A DNA stretch of 61,210 bases from Nocardia carnea NBRC 14403 (GCF_000308515.1 NZ_BAFV01000067.1:1-61210); one strand, 5' to 3'. Shown: positions 7,166-17,065, counted from the stretch's first letter. The notes: generated from the letters alone by a model not told the origin. Made by a program: numbers and translations.

Positions 7166-10100
7166 CTACCGGTAATCGCTGAACCCGTAGTCGTCCAGCG
7201 GAACCGCGGCACCGGTGGTGGCGCCGAAGCCCTCGGGGCTGTAGTAGGTGTCGTCGTAGGACGGCACCGCATACGCCGCGGCACGGGCCTCTTCGGTCGG
7301 CTGGACCTGGATGTTGCGGTACCGGTTGATACCGGTACCGGCCGGGATCAGCTTACCGATGATCACGTTCTCCTTGAGGCCGATGAGCCTGTCGGAGCGG
7401 CAGTTGATCGCCGCATCCGTCAGGACTCGGGTGGTCTCCTGGAAGGACGCTGCCGACAGCCACGAATCGGTGGCCAGCGACGCCTTGGTGATACCCATCA
7501 GCACCGGACGGCCGGCCGCGGGCTCGCCGCCCTCGGCGACGACCCGGCGGTTGGACGCCTCGAACTCGGCACGCTCGGTGAGCGAACCGGGCAGGAACTC
7601 GGTGGCACCCGAATCGATGATCGTCACCCGGCGCAGCATCTGGCGGACGATGACCTCGATGTGCTTGTCGTGGATCGACACACCCTGCGAGCGGTAGACC
7701 TCCTGGACCTCGTGGACCAGGTGAATCTGCACCTGCCGGGGGCCCATCACGCGCAGCACCTCGTGCGGATCCGCCGCGCCTTCCAGCAGCTGCTGGCCGA
7801 CCTCGACGTGATCGCCGTCGGACAGCAGACGCTCGGAACCGTCGTCGTGCTTGAAGACACGCAGACGCTGACGCTTGGACAGCTTGTCGTAGACCACTTC
7901 GTCGCCACCGTCATCGGGGATGATGGTGATCTTGTAGAAGCGGTCGTCGTCCTCCAGCCGGATCCGGCCCGACACCTCGGCGATGGGCGCCTTGCCCTTG
8001 GGCACACGCGCCTCGAACAGCTCCTGCACACGCGGCAGACCGCCGGTGATGTCGTCACCCGCGACACCACCCTGGTGGAAGGTACGCATGGTCAGCTGGG
8101 TACCGGGCTCACCGATGGACTGGGCGGCGACGATACCGACGGCCTCGCCGATATCGACCAGCTTGCCGGTCGCCATCGAACGGCCGTAGCAGACCGCGCA
8201 GACACCGGTACCGGTGCCACAGGTCAGCACGGAGCGGACCCGGACCTCGGTGATACCGGCTTCCAGCAGCGCCTCGATTGCCGGGTCGCCGAGGTCGGCG
8301 CCCTTGCCCACCACCACGTTGCCGGCGGTATCCATCGCGTCGGACGCGAGCGTCCGAGCGTAGGCGGAGGTCTCCACGTGCGGATCGCGGATCATGGTGC
8401 CGTCCGGCTGCTTCTCCGCGATATGCACCACGATGCCGCGCTCGGTGGCGCAGTCGGTTTCGCGCACGATCACGTCCTGCGAAACGTCCACCAGACGACG
8501 GGTCAGGTAACCCGAGTCGGCGGTACGCAGGGCGGTATCGGCCAGACCCTTACGAGCACCGTGGGTGTTGATGAAGTACTCGAGAACGGTCAGGCCCTCA
8601 CGGAACGAGGACTTGATCGGCCGCGGGATGAACTCACCCTTCGGGTTCGTCACCAGGCCCTTCATACCCGCGAGGGTACGGGTCTGGGTGAAGTTACCCG
8701 TGGCGCCCGAATCGACGATCGTGATGATCGGGTTATCGGCCGGGTAGTGCGCACGCAGCGCCTTACCGACCTCTTCGGTCGCTTCCTGCCAGATCTTGAC
8801 CAGGGCGTTGTTGCGCTCCTGATGATCGAGCGCACCACGCTGGTACTTCTTCTCGATCTGATCGGACTGCGCCTCGTAGCGCTCCATGATCTCGGCCTTC
8901 TCCGGCGGAACGAGCACGTCCGACATGGAGACGGTGACACCCGAACGCGTGGCCCAGTGGAAACCGGCGTCCTTGAGCTTGTCGACGGTCTGCGCGACCA
9001 CGATCATCGGGTACCGCTCGGCGAGATCGTTGATGATCGTCGCCTGCCGCTTCTTGGGCATCGGTTCGTTGATGAACGCGTAGTCCCCGGGCAGCAGTTC
9101 GTTGAATAGCACCCGGCCCAGCGTGGTCTGGATGGTCCAGGCCTCACCGCGCCGCCAGCCGTCCGGGAACAGCTCCGCTTCGATCTCCTTGGGCGGACGC
9201 TGATCGGTCAGCCGGACCTTGATGTTCGACCGCACGGTCAGCTCACCACGGTCGACTGCCATCTGCGCTTCGGCCGGCGAGGAGTACACGCCCGTCTCCG
9301 GACCGTCGGCAGTGGCGGGCTGGTACTCGCCCTTGGCGCCGTCGTCGTACCGGGTCAGGTAGTACAGACCGGTCACCATGTCCAGACGGGGCATGGCCAG
9401 CGGTCGGCCGGACGCCGGCGACAGGATGTTGTTCGAGGACAGCATCAGGATGCGGGCCTCGGCCTGCGCCTCCGCCGACAGCGGCAGGTGCACGGCCATC
9501 TGGTCACCGTCGAAGTCGGCGTTGAACGCCTCACAGACCAGCGGGTGCAGCTGGATGGCCTTACCTTCCACCAGCTGCGGCTCGAAGGCCTGGATACCGA
9601 GGCGGTGCAGGGTCGGCGCACGGTTCAGCAGCACGGGATGCTCGGCGATGACCTCTTCGAGCACGTCCCACACCTGCGGCCGCTGCCGCTCCACCATCCG
9701 CTTCGCGGATTTGATGTTCTGCGCGTGGTTCAGGTCGACCAGCCGCTTCATCACGAACGGCTTGAACAGCTCCAGCGCCATCAGCTTCGGTAGACCGCAC
9801 TGATGCAGTTTCAGCTGCGGGCCGACGACGATGACCGAACGGCCGGAGTAGTCGACACGCTTACCCAGCAGGTTCTGGCGGAACCGGCCCTGCTTGCCCT
9901 TGAGCAGATCGCTCAGGGACTTCAGCGGGCGGTTGCCCGGGCCGGTGACCGGCCGGCCGCGACGGCCGTTGTCGAACAGCGCGTCCACGGATTCCTGCAG
10001 CATCCGCTTCTCGTTGTTGACGATGATCTCGGGCGCACCGAGGTCGATCAGTCGCTTGAGGCGGTTGTTGCGGTTGATCACGCGACGGTAGAGGTCGTTC

Positions 10101-11119
10101 AGGTCGGAGGTGGCGAACCGGCCACCGTCGAGCTGAACCATCGGCCGCAGTTCCGGCGGGATCACCGGAACGGCGTCGAGCACCATCCCCATCGGCGAGT
10201 TGCCGTTGGTCTGGAAGGCAGCCACGACCTTGAGCCGCTTGAGCGCGCGCAGCTTCTTCTGACCCTTACCGCTGCGGATGGTCTCGCGCAGGTTCTCGGC
10301 CTCGGCCTGGATATCGAAGTTCTCCATCAGCTTCTGGATGGATTCCGCACCCATCGCGCCGGTGAAGTACTCGCCGTAGCGATCCTGCAGCTCGCGGTAG
10401 AGGACCTCGTCCACGATCAGCTGCTTGGGGGCCAGCTTGGTGAAGGTGTTCCAGATCTCCTCGAGCCGGTCCAGCTCACGCTGGGCGCGGTCGCGGAGCT
10501 GCTTCATCTCGCGCTCGCCACCGTCTTTCACCTTGCGGCGGACGTCGGACTTGGCGCCCTCGGCCTCCAGCTCGGCCAGGTCGGCCTCGAGCTTCTGGGC
10601 GCGGGCTTCGAGGTCGGCGTCCCGCTGATCGGTGACGGTCTTCTTCTCGACCTCCATCTCGGCTTCGAGGGTCGACAGCTCGTTGTGCCGCATCTCGTCG
10701 TCGACAGCCGTGATGACGTAGGCGGCGAAGTAGATGATCTTTTCCAGATCCTTCGGCGCCAGGTCGAGCAGGTAGCCGAGCCGGCTCGGCACACCCTTGA
10801 AGTACCAGATGTGGGTGACCGGGGCGGCCAGCTCGATATGACCCATCCGCTCACGACGCACCTTGGCGCGGGTCACCTCGACGCCGCAGCGTTCACAAAT
10901 GATGCCCTTGAAGCGGACGCGCTTGTACTTACCGCAGTAGCACTCCCAGTCCCGGGTGGGACCGAAGATCTTCTCGCAGAACAAGCCATCCTTCTCCGGC
11001 TTGAGCGTGCGGTAGTTGATGGTCTCCGGTTTCTTAACCTCGCCGTAGGACCAGTTACGGATGTCCTCGGCGGTGGCCAAGCCGATCCGGAGTTCATCGA
11101 AGAAGTTGACGTCTAGCAC
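7166..11119 (-). CDS. rpoC: DNA-directed RNA polymerase subunit beta'
   Basis: 1317 residues, full length for an actinobacterial beta' subunit. The N-terminal zinc-binding cysteines are Cys60, Cys62, Cys75 and Cys78. The catalytic Mg2+ motif NADFDGDQM places Asp at 535, 537 and 539. The bridge-helix and trigger-loop region (GEPGTQLTMRTFHQGG) is intact. A coiled coil of Glu/Lys/Arg-rich residues spans about 145-215. It starts with GTG after AAGGAAG, 105 bases downstream of rpoB, and is cotranscribed with it. A strong hairpin follows. Nothing about it is degraded, so this is the housekeeping copy. Confidence 0.98.
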   Translation of the reverse strand: MLDVNFFDELRIGLATAEDIRNWSYGEVKKPETINYRTLKPEKDGLFCEKIFGPTRDWECYCGKYKRVRFKGIICERCGVEVTRAKVRRERMGHIELAAPVTHIWYFKGVPSRLGYLLDLAPKDLEKIIYFAAYVITAVDDEMRHNELSTLEAEMEVEKKTVTDQRDADLEARAQKLEADLAELEAEGAKSDVRRKVKDGGEREMKQLRDRAQRELDRLEEIWNTFTKLAPKQLIVDEVLYRELQDRYGEYFTGAMGAESIQKLMENFDIQAEAENLRETIRSGKGQKKLRALKRLKVVAAFQTNGNSPMGMVLDAVPVIPPELRPMVQLDGGRFATSDLNDLYRRVINRNNRLKRLIDLGAPEIIVNNEKRMLQESVDALFDNGRRGRPVTGPGNRPLKSLSDLLKGKQGRFRQNLLGKRVDYSGRSVIVVGPQLKLHQCGLPKLMALELFKPFVMKRLVDLNHAQNIKSAKRMVERQRPQVWDVLEEVIAEHPVLLNRAPTLHRLGIQAFEPQLVEGKAIQLHPLVCEAFNADFDGDQMAVHLPLSAEAQAEARILMLSSNNILSPASGRPLAMPRLDMVTGLYYLTRYDDGAKGEYQPATADGPETGVYSSPAEAQMAVDRGELTVRSNIKVRLTDQRPPKEIEAELFPDGWRRGEAWTIQTTLGRVLFNELLPGDYAFINEPMPKKRQATIINDLAERYPMIVVAQTVDKLKDAGFHWATRSGVTVSMSDVLVPPEKAEIMERYEAQSDQIEKKYQRGALDHQERNNALVKIWQEATEEVGKALRAHYPADNPIITIVDSGATGNFTQTRTLAGMKGLVTNPKGEFIPRPIKSSFREGLTVLEYFINTHGARKGLADTALRTADSGYLTRRLVDVSQDVIVRETDCATERGIVVHIAEKQPDGTMIRDPHVETSAYARTLASDAMDTAGNVVVGKGADLGDPAIEALLEAGITEVRVRSVLTCGTGTGVCAVCYGRSMATGKLVDIGEAVGIVAAQSIGEPGTQLTMRTFHQGGVAGDDITGGLPRVQELFEARVPKGKAPIAEVSGRIRLEDDDRFYKITIIPDDGGDEVVYDKLSKRQRLRVFKHDDGSERLLSDGDHVEVGQQLLEGAADPHEVLRVMGPRQVQIHLVHEVQEVYRSQGVSIHDKHIEVIVRQMLRRVTIIDSGATEFLPGSLTERAEFEASNRRVVAEGGEPAAGRPVLMGITKASLATDSWLSAASFQETTRVLTDAAINCRSDRLIGLKENVIIGKLIPAGTGINRYRNIQVQPTEEARAAAYAVPSYDDTYYSPEGFGATTGAAVPLDDYGFSDYR

Positions 11120-11224
11120 GTAACTTCCTTTCCCCTGTGCGGGTCGAATACGAGCAAAAGTTCTCTATTGGTTCGAACGCACCAGCCGGGTGCCGAGTCG
11201 TGACTACGGCACCCGGCCGACGCC

Positions 11225-14200
11225 CTAGTTCGCCAGATCGTCGACGGTGGCCGCTTCGTTCCGGGACAGGTTGATGCCCAGGTTGGCCGCCGCCCGCTCC
11301 AGATCCTCGTCGTCGCCGTCGCGCATCTCGATCGCGGCGCCGTCGGAGGACAGCACCTCGACATTGAGGCACAGCGACTGGAGTTCCTTGAGCAGAACCT
11401 TGAACGATTCCGGAATGCCCGGCTCCGGAATGTTCTCGCCCTTGACGATCGCCTCGTAGACCTTCACTCGGCCCACCACGTCGTCGGACTTGATGGTCAG
11501 CAGTTCCTGCAGGGTGTAGGCGGCGCCGTAGGCCTGCATGGCCCAGCATTCCATTTCGCCGAAACGCTGACCACCGAACTGCGCCTTACCACCCAGCGGC
11601 TGCTGCGTGATCATCGAGTACGGGCCGGTCGAACGGGCGTGGATCTTGTCGTCGACCAAATGGTGCAGCTTCAGGATGTACATATAGCCGACAGCCACCG
11701 GGTACGGGAACGGTTCGCCGGACCGGCCGTCGAACAGCATCGCCTTACCGTCGTCGTTGACCATGCGCTCACCGTCGCGGTTGGGCAGGGTCGAGGCGAG
11801 CAGCCCGGTCAGCTCCTCTTCACGCGCACCGTCGAAGACCGGGGTGGCGATATTGGAGTCGGCCGGGGCACCCAGCATCTGCTCGGGCAGGGCCTGGGCC
11901 CAGTCCGGGCGGGTGCCGTCGGTGGCGATATCGACCTTCCAGCCCGCCTTGCCGATCCAGCCCAGGTGGGTTTCCAGGATCTGGCCGATATTCATACGAC
12001 GCGGCACACCGTGGGTGTTCAGGATGATGTCGACCGGGGTGCCGTCCGGCAGGAACGGCATATCCTCGGTCGGCAGGATCTTGCCGATAACACCCTTGTT
12101 GCCGTGACGGCCGGCCAGCTTGTCGCCGTCCTGGATCTTGCGCTTCTGCGCGACGTACACCCGGACCAGCTCGTTCACGCCCGGAGGCAGATCGTCGTCG
12201 TCCTCGCGGGAGAACACCCGGATACCGATGACCTTGCCGGATTCGCCGTGCGGCACCTTCAGCGAGGTATCGCGCACCTCGCGCGCCTTCTCACCGAAGA
12301 TCGCGCGCAGCAGCCGCTCCTCGGGAGTCAGCTCGGTTTCACCCTTCGGGGTGACCTTGCCGACCAGGATATCGCCGTCACGGACCTCGGCACCGATACG
12401 CACGATGCCCCGCTCGTCCAGATCGGCCAGCACCTCGTCGGAGACGTTCGGGATGTCCCGGGTGATCTCCTCGGCGCCCAGCTTGGTATCGCGGGCGTCG
12501 ATCTCGTGCTCTTCGATATGGATCGAGGTGAGGACGTCGTCCTCCACGAGGCGCTGCGACAGGATGATCGCGTCCTCGTAGTTGTGGCCTTCCCACGGCA
12601 TGATCGCGACGAGCAGGTTCTTGCCCAGCGCCATCTCACCGTTCTCGGTGCACGGCCCGTCGGCCAGGACCTGACCGAACTCGACCCGCTGGCCCTCGTC
12701 CACGATCGGCCGCTGGTTGGCGCAGGTGCCCTGGTTGGAGCGGGCGAACTTACGCATCCGGTAGCTGCGGCGGGTGCCGTCGTCGTGCATGACGGTGATG
12801 TAGTCGGCGGAGACCTCCTCCACCACACCGGGCTTCTCGTTCACGACCACATCGCCGGCGTCGACCGCGGCGCGCAGCTCCATACCGGTGCCCACCACGG
12901 GCGCCTCGGAACGGATCAGCGGCACGGCCTGACGCTGCATGTTCGCGCCCATGAGGGCACGGTTGGCGTCGTCGTGTTCGAGGAACGGGATCATGGCGGT
13001 CGCCACCGACACCATCTGGCGCGGCGAGACATCCATGTAGTCGACCTCGGCCGGGGAGACGTACTCCATCTCCTCGTTGCCCTTACGGGCCAGGATGCGA
13101 TCGTCGACGAAACGTCCGTCGGCGCCGACCACCGAATTGGCCTGGGCACGGGTGTGCCGGTCCTCTTCGTCGGCGGTCAGGTACACGACATCGTCGGTGA
13201 CCAGGCCGTCGATGACCTTCCGGTACGGCGTCTCGATGAAACCGAACGGGTTGACCCGCGCGTATACCGCGAGCGAACCGATCAGGCCGATGTTCGGGCC
13301 TTCCGGGGTCTCGATCGGGCACATGCGGCCGTAGTGCGACGGGTGGACGTCGCGGACCTCGAGGCCGGCACGTTCACGCGACAGACCGCCGGGGCCCAGC
13401 GCGTTCAGGCGGCGCTTATGGGTCAGGCCCGACAGCGGGTTGTTCTGGTCCATGAACTGCGACAGCTGCGAGGTGCCGAAGAATTCCTTGATCGCCGCCA
13501 CGACGGGACGGATGTTGATCAAGGTCTGCGGCGTGATGGCCTCGACGTCCTGGGTGGTCATGCGCTCACGCACGACACGTTCCATCCGGGACAGGCCCAC
13601 GCGGATCTGGTTCTGGATCAGTTCGCCGACGGTACGGATACGACGGTTGCCGAAGTGATCGATATCGTCGACCTCTACCGGGACCTCGACGCCGCCGGGG
13701 ACGGTCATCACGCGATCGCCCTGGTGCAGACGAACCAGGTACTCGATGATGGCGACGATATCGTCCTTGGTCAGCACCGAACCGGTCACCGGGACGCCGG
13801 CGTTCACGCCCAGCTTCTTGTTGACCTTGTACCGGCCGACACGGGCCAGGTCGTAGCGCTTCTCCTTGAAGAACAGATTCTCGAGGAGGGTCTGCGCGGA
13901 TTCCTTGGTCGGCGGCTCGCCCGGACGCAGTTTCCGGTAGATATCGAGCAGCGCCTCGTCCTGGCCGGCGGTGTTGTCCTTCTCCAGGGTGGACATCATG
14001 ATCTCGGAGAAGCCGAAACGCTCGGCAATCTCCTCGTTGGTCCAGCCGAGGGCCTTCAGCAGAACGGTGACCGGCTGACGGCGCTTACGGTCGATACGCA
14101 CACCGACGGTATCGCGCTTGTCGACGTCGAACTCCAGCCAGGCTCCGCGGCTCGGGATGACCCGGACGCTGTGCAGATCCTTTTCGGTGCTCTTGTCGAC

Positions 14201-14749
14201 CGACTGGTCGAAGTAGACGCCCGGCGAACGGACCAGCTGAGACACCACGACGCGCTCGGTGCCGTTGATGACGAAGGTGCCCTTATCGGTCATCATCGGG
14301 AAATCACCCATGAAGACCGTCTGGCTCTTGATCTCGCCGGTGTTGTTGTTGATGAACTCCGCGGTGACGAACAACGGCGCCGCGTAGGTCATGTCCTTGT
14401 CTTTGCACTCGTCGAGAGAGGCCTTGACCTCTTCGAAGCGTGGATCGGAGAAGGACAGGGACATCGAGCCCGAGAAATCCTCGATCGGAGAGAGCTCCTC
14501 GAGGACTTCTTCGAGCCCGCCGACCAGCCCGCCGTCGCCGCGAGCGGCTGCGCGCTCACGCCATTCCGGCGTGCCGACCAGCCAGGCGAAAGATTCCGTT
14601 TGTAGATCGAGAAGTCCGGGCACCTCCAGCGGCTCCCGGAGCTTCGCGAAAGACACCCGCAACGGAGCCCCGGGGATACCTCCGGAAACTCCCAGCTTCG
14701 TATTGGCGCTTGTCTGGGTGGAGACTGCCAAGATGCGTCCTTCCAGCAC
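11225..14749 (-). CDS. rpoB: DNA-directed RNA polymerase subunit beta, Asn at the Ser531 rifampicin site
   Basis: 1174 residues from GTG at 14749. A TTG six codons later (14731) has GGAAGGA six bases upstream and may be the true start, giving 1168 residues. The protein is the beta subunit, which with beta' forms the catalytic cleft. The rifampicin region reads SQLSQFMDQNNPLSGLTHKR followed by RLNALGPGG, where drug-sensitive relatives have RLSALGPGG. The codon is AAC (complement of 13403-13405), residue 449 in this numbering, equal to E. coli 531. The Asp516 and His526 equivalents are wild type. It lies in its standard place upstream of rpoC, so this is the main copy. A strong promoter lies about 175 bases upstream. 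Confidence 0.98.
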   Translation of the reverse strand: MLEGRILAVSTQTSANTKLGVSGGIPGAPLRVSFAKLREPLEVPGLLDLQTESFAWLVGTPEWRERAAARGDGGLVGGLEEVLEELSPIEDFSGSMSLSFSDPRFEEVKASLDECKDKDMTYAAPLFVTAEFINNNTGEIKSQTVFMGDFPMMTDKGTFVINGTERVVVSQLVRSPGVYFDQSVDKSTEKDLHSVRVIPSRGAWLEFDVDKRDTVGVRIDRKRRQPVTVLLKALGWTNEEIAERFGFSEIMMSTLEKDNTAGQDEALLDIYRKLRPGEPPTKESAQTLLENLFFKEKRYDLARVGRYKVNKKLGVNAGVPVTGSVLTKDDIVAIIEYLVRLHQGDRVMTVPGGVEVPVEVDDIDHFGNRRIRTVGELIQNQIRVGLSRMERVVRERMTTQDVEAITPQTLINIRPVVAAIKEFFGTSQLSQFMDQNNPLSGLTHKRRLNALGPGGLSRERAGLEVRDVHPSHYGRMCPIETPEGPNIGLIGSLAVYARVNPFGFIETPYRKVIDGLVTDDVVYLTADEEDRHTRAQANSVVGADGRFVDDRILARKGNEEMEYVSPAEVDYMDVSPRQMVSVATAMIPFLEHDDANRALMGANMQRQAVPLIRSEAPVVGTGMELRAAVDAGDVVVNEKPGVVEEVSADYITVMHDDGTRRSYRMRKFARSNQGTCANQRPIVDEGQRVEFGQVLADGPCTENGEMALGKNLLVAIMPWEGHNYEDAIILSQRLVEDDVLTSIHIEEHEIDARDTKLGAEEITRDIPNVSDEVLADLDERGIVRIGAEVRDGDILVGKVTPKGETELTPEERLLRAIFGEKAREVRDTSLKVPHGESGKVIGIRVFSREDDDDLPPGVNELVRVYVAQKRKIQDGDKLAGRHGNKGVIGKILPTEDMPFLPDGTPVDIILNTHGVPRRMNIGQILETHLGWIGKAGWKVDIATDGTRPDWAQALPEQMLGAPADSNIATPVFDGAREEELTGLLASTLPNRDGERMVNDDGKAMLFDGRSGEPFPYPVAVGYMYILKLHHLVDDKIHARSTGPYSMITQQPLGGKAQFGGQRFGEMECWAMQAYGAAYTLQELLTIKSDDVVGRVKVYEAIVKGENIPEPGIPESFKVLLKELQSLCLNVEVLSSDGAAIEMRDGDDEDLERAAANLGINLSRNEAATVDDLAN

Positions 14750-14923
14750 CTCACGCGCGTCGCGTGGTGGTCCGCGACCGTCGCTTGTCTGCTACATTTT
14801 GGGATTCTCGCTGGTCACGACCCGAACGAGACTCGAACAGCAAACAACGGAAGCAACACCGGAAGGGTGGAACTTTCGTAGTGCGATCAAGGTATGGACA
14901 GGAGGCAGCCAGCGCAACGTCCA

Positions 14924-14953
14924 AACCTACACCTACCTATACGGAGGTGTCAA
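14924..14953 (-). promoter_or_regulatory. rpoBC promoter
   Basis: On the minus strand a consensus -35 TTGACA (complement of 14948-14953) is followed after 18 bp by the -10 TAGGTT (complement of 14924-14929). This is a near-ideal sigma-A (housekeeping) promoter for rpoBC. Confidence 0.7.
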
Positions 14954-15235
14954 AGTACCACCCCCACGAACCGCTGCGCGGCTGACGCGCCGGGCCGGTT
15001 TCGCTGGCTGCGTTCCGGGCCACGGCCGGGCCGCCGAGGTAGGCGATTCGGCGTGGGTGGTCGTGCACTACCGAGGCAACTGATGCTGCCTCCAATAGCG
15101 TGACTGGTCCGGCGAAACTCGTCAAGTGCCCGTGCCGACCTGGTGGTCTGCCGGATCGACTGTCGCACTACAAGATCAGCGGCAACGGCTTCCGACGCGG
15201 TCCCGCGGTGCCGCGGACGCATCGCCGGGACGGCC

Positions 15236-15274
15236 GAAAAGAACAGCGCGCCGGGTACGAAACCCGACGCGCTG
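15236..15274 (-). terminator. mkl intrinsic terminator
   Basis: A 12-bp stem with one mismatch (15244-15256 with 15262-15274) is followed on the minus strand by the T-rich tail TTCTTTT. It lies 20 bases after the mkl stop, insulating mkl from rpoB. Confidence 0.75.
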
Positions 15275-15293
15275 CTTCTCGCCAGCGAGCTGA

Positions 15294-16415
15294 TCAGACC
15301 TTGGGATACTGCATGGTGTCGAAGTCCGAACCCGGGAAATCGTTACCTTGGTCACCCGCGCCGAGCTGTTGCCCGGAGTTGTAGGACATGACCATCGTTT
15401 CGTCGGCCTCGTCGAGCGATTCGCGGATGGCGGACTGCGCGGCATGCGGCAGGGTGTGCATGATCTCGCGCACCCGGTTCTTCCGCCGCTGGACGGCCTG
15501 CCGTACCGGCATACCGGGCTCGGCCTTCATCTGCGGGATGATGCCCTCGACCTCTTCGGCTCCGCCGTGATGGTGGCCGGCGTCCACGAGCGCCTGCTCG
15601 CGCGCCATCTGGGCTTCGTCCTTTTCCTCGGACATACCGATGGGCCCGATCATGCGACCGTTGAGGAACTGCTTCACCACCGGCTCATCGCTGGTCAGCA
15701 GCACCTCACGGGGGCCGAACATCACCAGCTGGCGGCGGAATAGCATGCCGATGTTGTCGGGCACCGTCCGCGCGAGGTTGATGTTGTGTGTCACGATCAG
15801 GATCGTGGCGTCGATCTGGGCGTTGATATTGATCAGCAACTGGCTGAGATACGAGGTACGCACCGGATCCAGGCCCGAGTCCGGCTCGTCGACCAGGATG
15901 ATCTGCGGATCGAGCACCAGCGCGCGGGCCAGACCGGCACGTTTACGCATACCGCCGGAGATCTCGCCGGGCAGTTTGCCCTCGGCGCCGAGGAGGCCGG
16001 TCATTTCCAGCTTCTCCATGACGATCTTGCGGACCTCGGACTCCGATTTCTTGGTGTGCTCGCGCAGCGGGAAAGCCACATTGTCGAAGAGATTCATGGA
16101 ACCGAACAACGCACCGTCCTGGAACAGCACGCCGAACAGCTTGCGGATCTCGTAGAGCTCCTTGTTCGAACAGGTGGTGATATCGGTACCACCGATGAAA
16201 ATGGATCCACGCTCCGGCCGCAGCAGGCCGATGAGCGATTTCAGGAATACGGACTTACCGGTACCCGACGGGCCCAGCAGCGCGCTGACCTCACCGGCAG
16301 GCAGGGTAATAGAAACGTCCTGCCAAATCCGCTGTGAACCGAACGACTTGGTTGCACCCTCGGTCCTGACCTCGACGCCCACGCCAACCTCCACATTTCT
16401 CAGCGAGCTACCCAC
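15294..16415 (-). CDS. mkl: Mce-system ABC transporter ATPase (Mkl/MceG)
   Basis: 373 residues. The ABC ATPase domain spans about residues 15-260: Walker A GPSGTGKSVF, signature EISGGMRKRAGLARAL, Walker B ILVDEPDSGLDP and the H-loop IVTHN. A C-terminal extension of about 110 residues with basic and acidic helices (QAVQRRKNRVREIMHTLP) is typical of MceG-type ATPases and absent from ordinary ABC ATPases. MceG energises Mce lipid and sterol importers encoded elsewhere by mce operons with YrbE permeases. The site between rplL and rpoB is the same as in mycobacteria. The start is GTG at 16415; the true start could be a few codons downstream. Confidence 0.93.
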   Translation of the reverse strand: MGSSLRNVEVGVGVEVRTEGATKSFGSQRIWQDVSITLPAGEVSALLGPSGTGKSVFLKSLIGLLRPERGSIFIGGTDITTCSNKELYEIRKLFGVLFQDGALFGSMNLFDNVAFPLREHTKKSESEVRKIVMEKLEMTGLLGAEGKLPGEISGGMRKRAGLARALVLDPQIILVDEPDSGLDPVRTSYLSQLLININAQIDATILIVTHNINLARTVPDNIGMLFRRQLVMFGPREVLLTSDEPVVKQFLNGRMIGPIGMSEEKDEAQMAREQALVDAGHHHGGAEEVEGIIPQMKAEPGMPVRQAVQRRKNRVREIMHTLPHAAQSAIRESLDEADETMVMSYNSGQQLGAGDQGNDFPGSDFDTMQYPKV

Positions 16416-16440
16416 TCTGCACCGCTGACCCGGTCACGTC

Positions 16441-16460
16441 ACAGTGGGTCCGGCCACTGT
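16441..16460. promoter_or_regulatory. Inverted repeat in the mkl promoter region
   Basis: ACAGTGG-N6-CCACTGT lies 26 bases upstream of the mkl start. On the minus strand its outer half overlaps TACAGT, a possible -10. It may be an operator for mkl; no regulator is adjacent. Confidence 0.35.
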
Positions 16461-16553
16461 AACTCATGGGACCGCGGTAACACACCCGACCTGACTGAAG
16501 AGTAACCATCACGGAAGGTCCCGGCACCGCGGAATCGTCGTTAACCAGGGAAC

Positions 16554-16589
16554 AAAAAAATGGGCGGCTCCCGCAGGAACCGCCCATTT
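16554..16589 (-). terminator. rplJL operon terminator
   Basis: A GC-rich stem (AAATGGGCGG paired with CCGCCCATTT, continuing inward past one mismatch) is followed on the minus strand by an uninterrupted run of T residues. It is a textbook intrinsic terminator, about 95 bases after the rplL stop. Confidence 0.88.
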
Positions 16590-16684
16590 CTGATGCTGCA
16601 GCGTGGGGTGAGTCAGGCCCGGAGGTGGCAGCGACGCGTCACCACGCAGGGCCCGTGCCCACGCTCAATAACCACAGCTCGGAA

Positions 16685-17065
16685 TTACTTGACCGAAACC
16701 TTGGCGCCGGCAGCTTCCAGCTTCTCCTTGGCGGCGTCGGCGGCATCCTTGGCGACCTTCTCCAGGATCGGCTTCGGGGCGCCCTCGACGAGGTCCTTGG
16801 CTTCCTTCAGGCCCAGGCCGGAGACGATCTCACGGACCACCTTGATGACCTGGATCTTCTTATCGCCGGCACCCTCGAGGACGACGTCGAACTCGTCCTG
16901 CTCCTCGGCGGCCTCGGCGGCGGCCGGGGCGGCACCGGCGGCCGCGACGGCGACCGGAGCAGCGGCGGTGACCTCGAACTTCTCCTCGAACTTCTTGACG
17001 AAGTCCGACAGCTCGAGCAGGGTCATGTTGCCGAAGGTTTCGAGCAGCTCGTCAACGTTGGCCAT
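16685..17065 (-). CDS. rplL: 50S ribosomal protein L7/L12
   Basis: 126 residues. The N-terminal dimerisation helix is MANVDELLETFGNMTLLELSDF. An Ala/Val/Gly-rich hinge lies around residues 33-50, and the C-terminal domain (EFDVVLEGAGDKKIQVIKVVRE) recruits elongation factors. It forms the ribosomal stalk on L10. ATG follows GAAAGG, and the gene lies 75 bases after rplJ in the same transcript. The terminator downstream ends the operon. Confidence 0.98.
   Translation of the reverse strand: MANVDELLETFGNMTLLELSDFVKKFEEKFEVTAAAPVAVAAAGAAPAAAEAAEEQDEFDVVLEGAGDKKIQVIKVVREIVSGLGLKEAKDLVEGAPKPILEKVAKDAADAAKEKLEAAGAKVSVK

Larger units (their letters stand above)
14750..15293. other. Intergenic region: rpoB leader and promoter, mkl terminator
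   Basis: This 544-base stretch separates mkl from rpoB. I find no credible gene. It holds the rpoB promoter (14924-14953) with a leader of about 175 bases, and the mkl terminator (15236-15274). The part between 14954 and 15235 shows nothing I can name. Confidence 0.6.

Noticed and set aside
7130..9109. Very long open frame (659 codons) antisense to rpoC
   Set aside because: It is the mirror of rpoC codon bias in GC-rich DNA. It has low-complexity His/Asp/Gly content, no ribosome site and no family, and rpoC is unmistakable on the other strand.
11639..14605. 988-codon open frame antisense to rpoB
   Set aside because: Same cause as the rpoC shadow; the composition follows the complement of RpoB codons.
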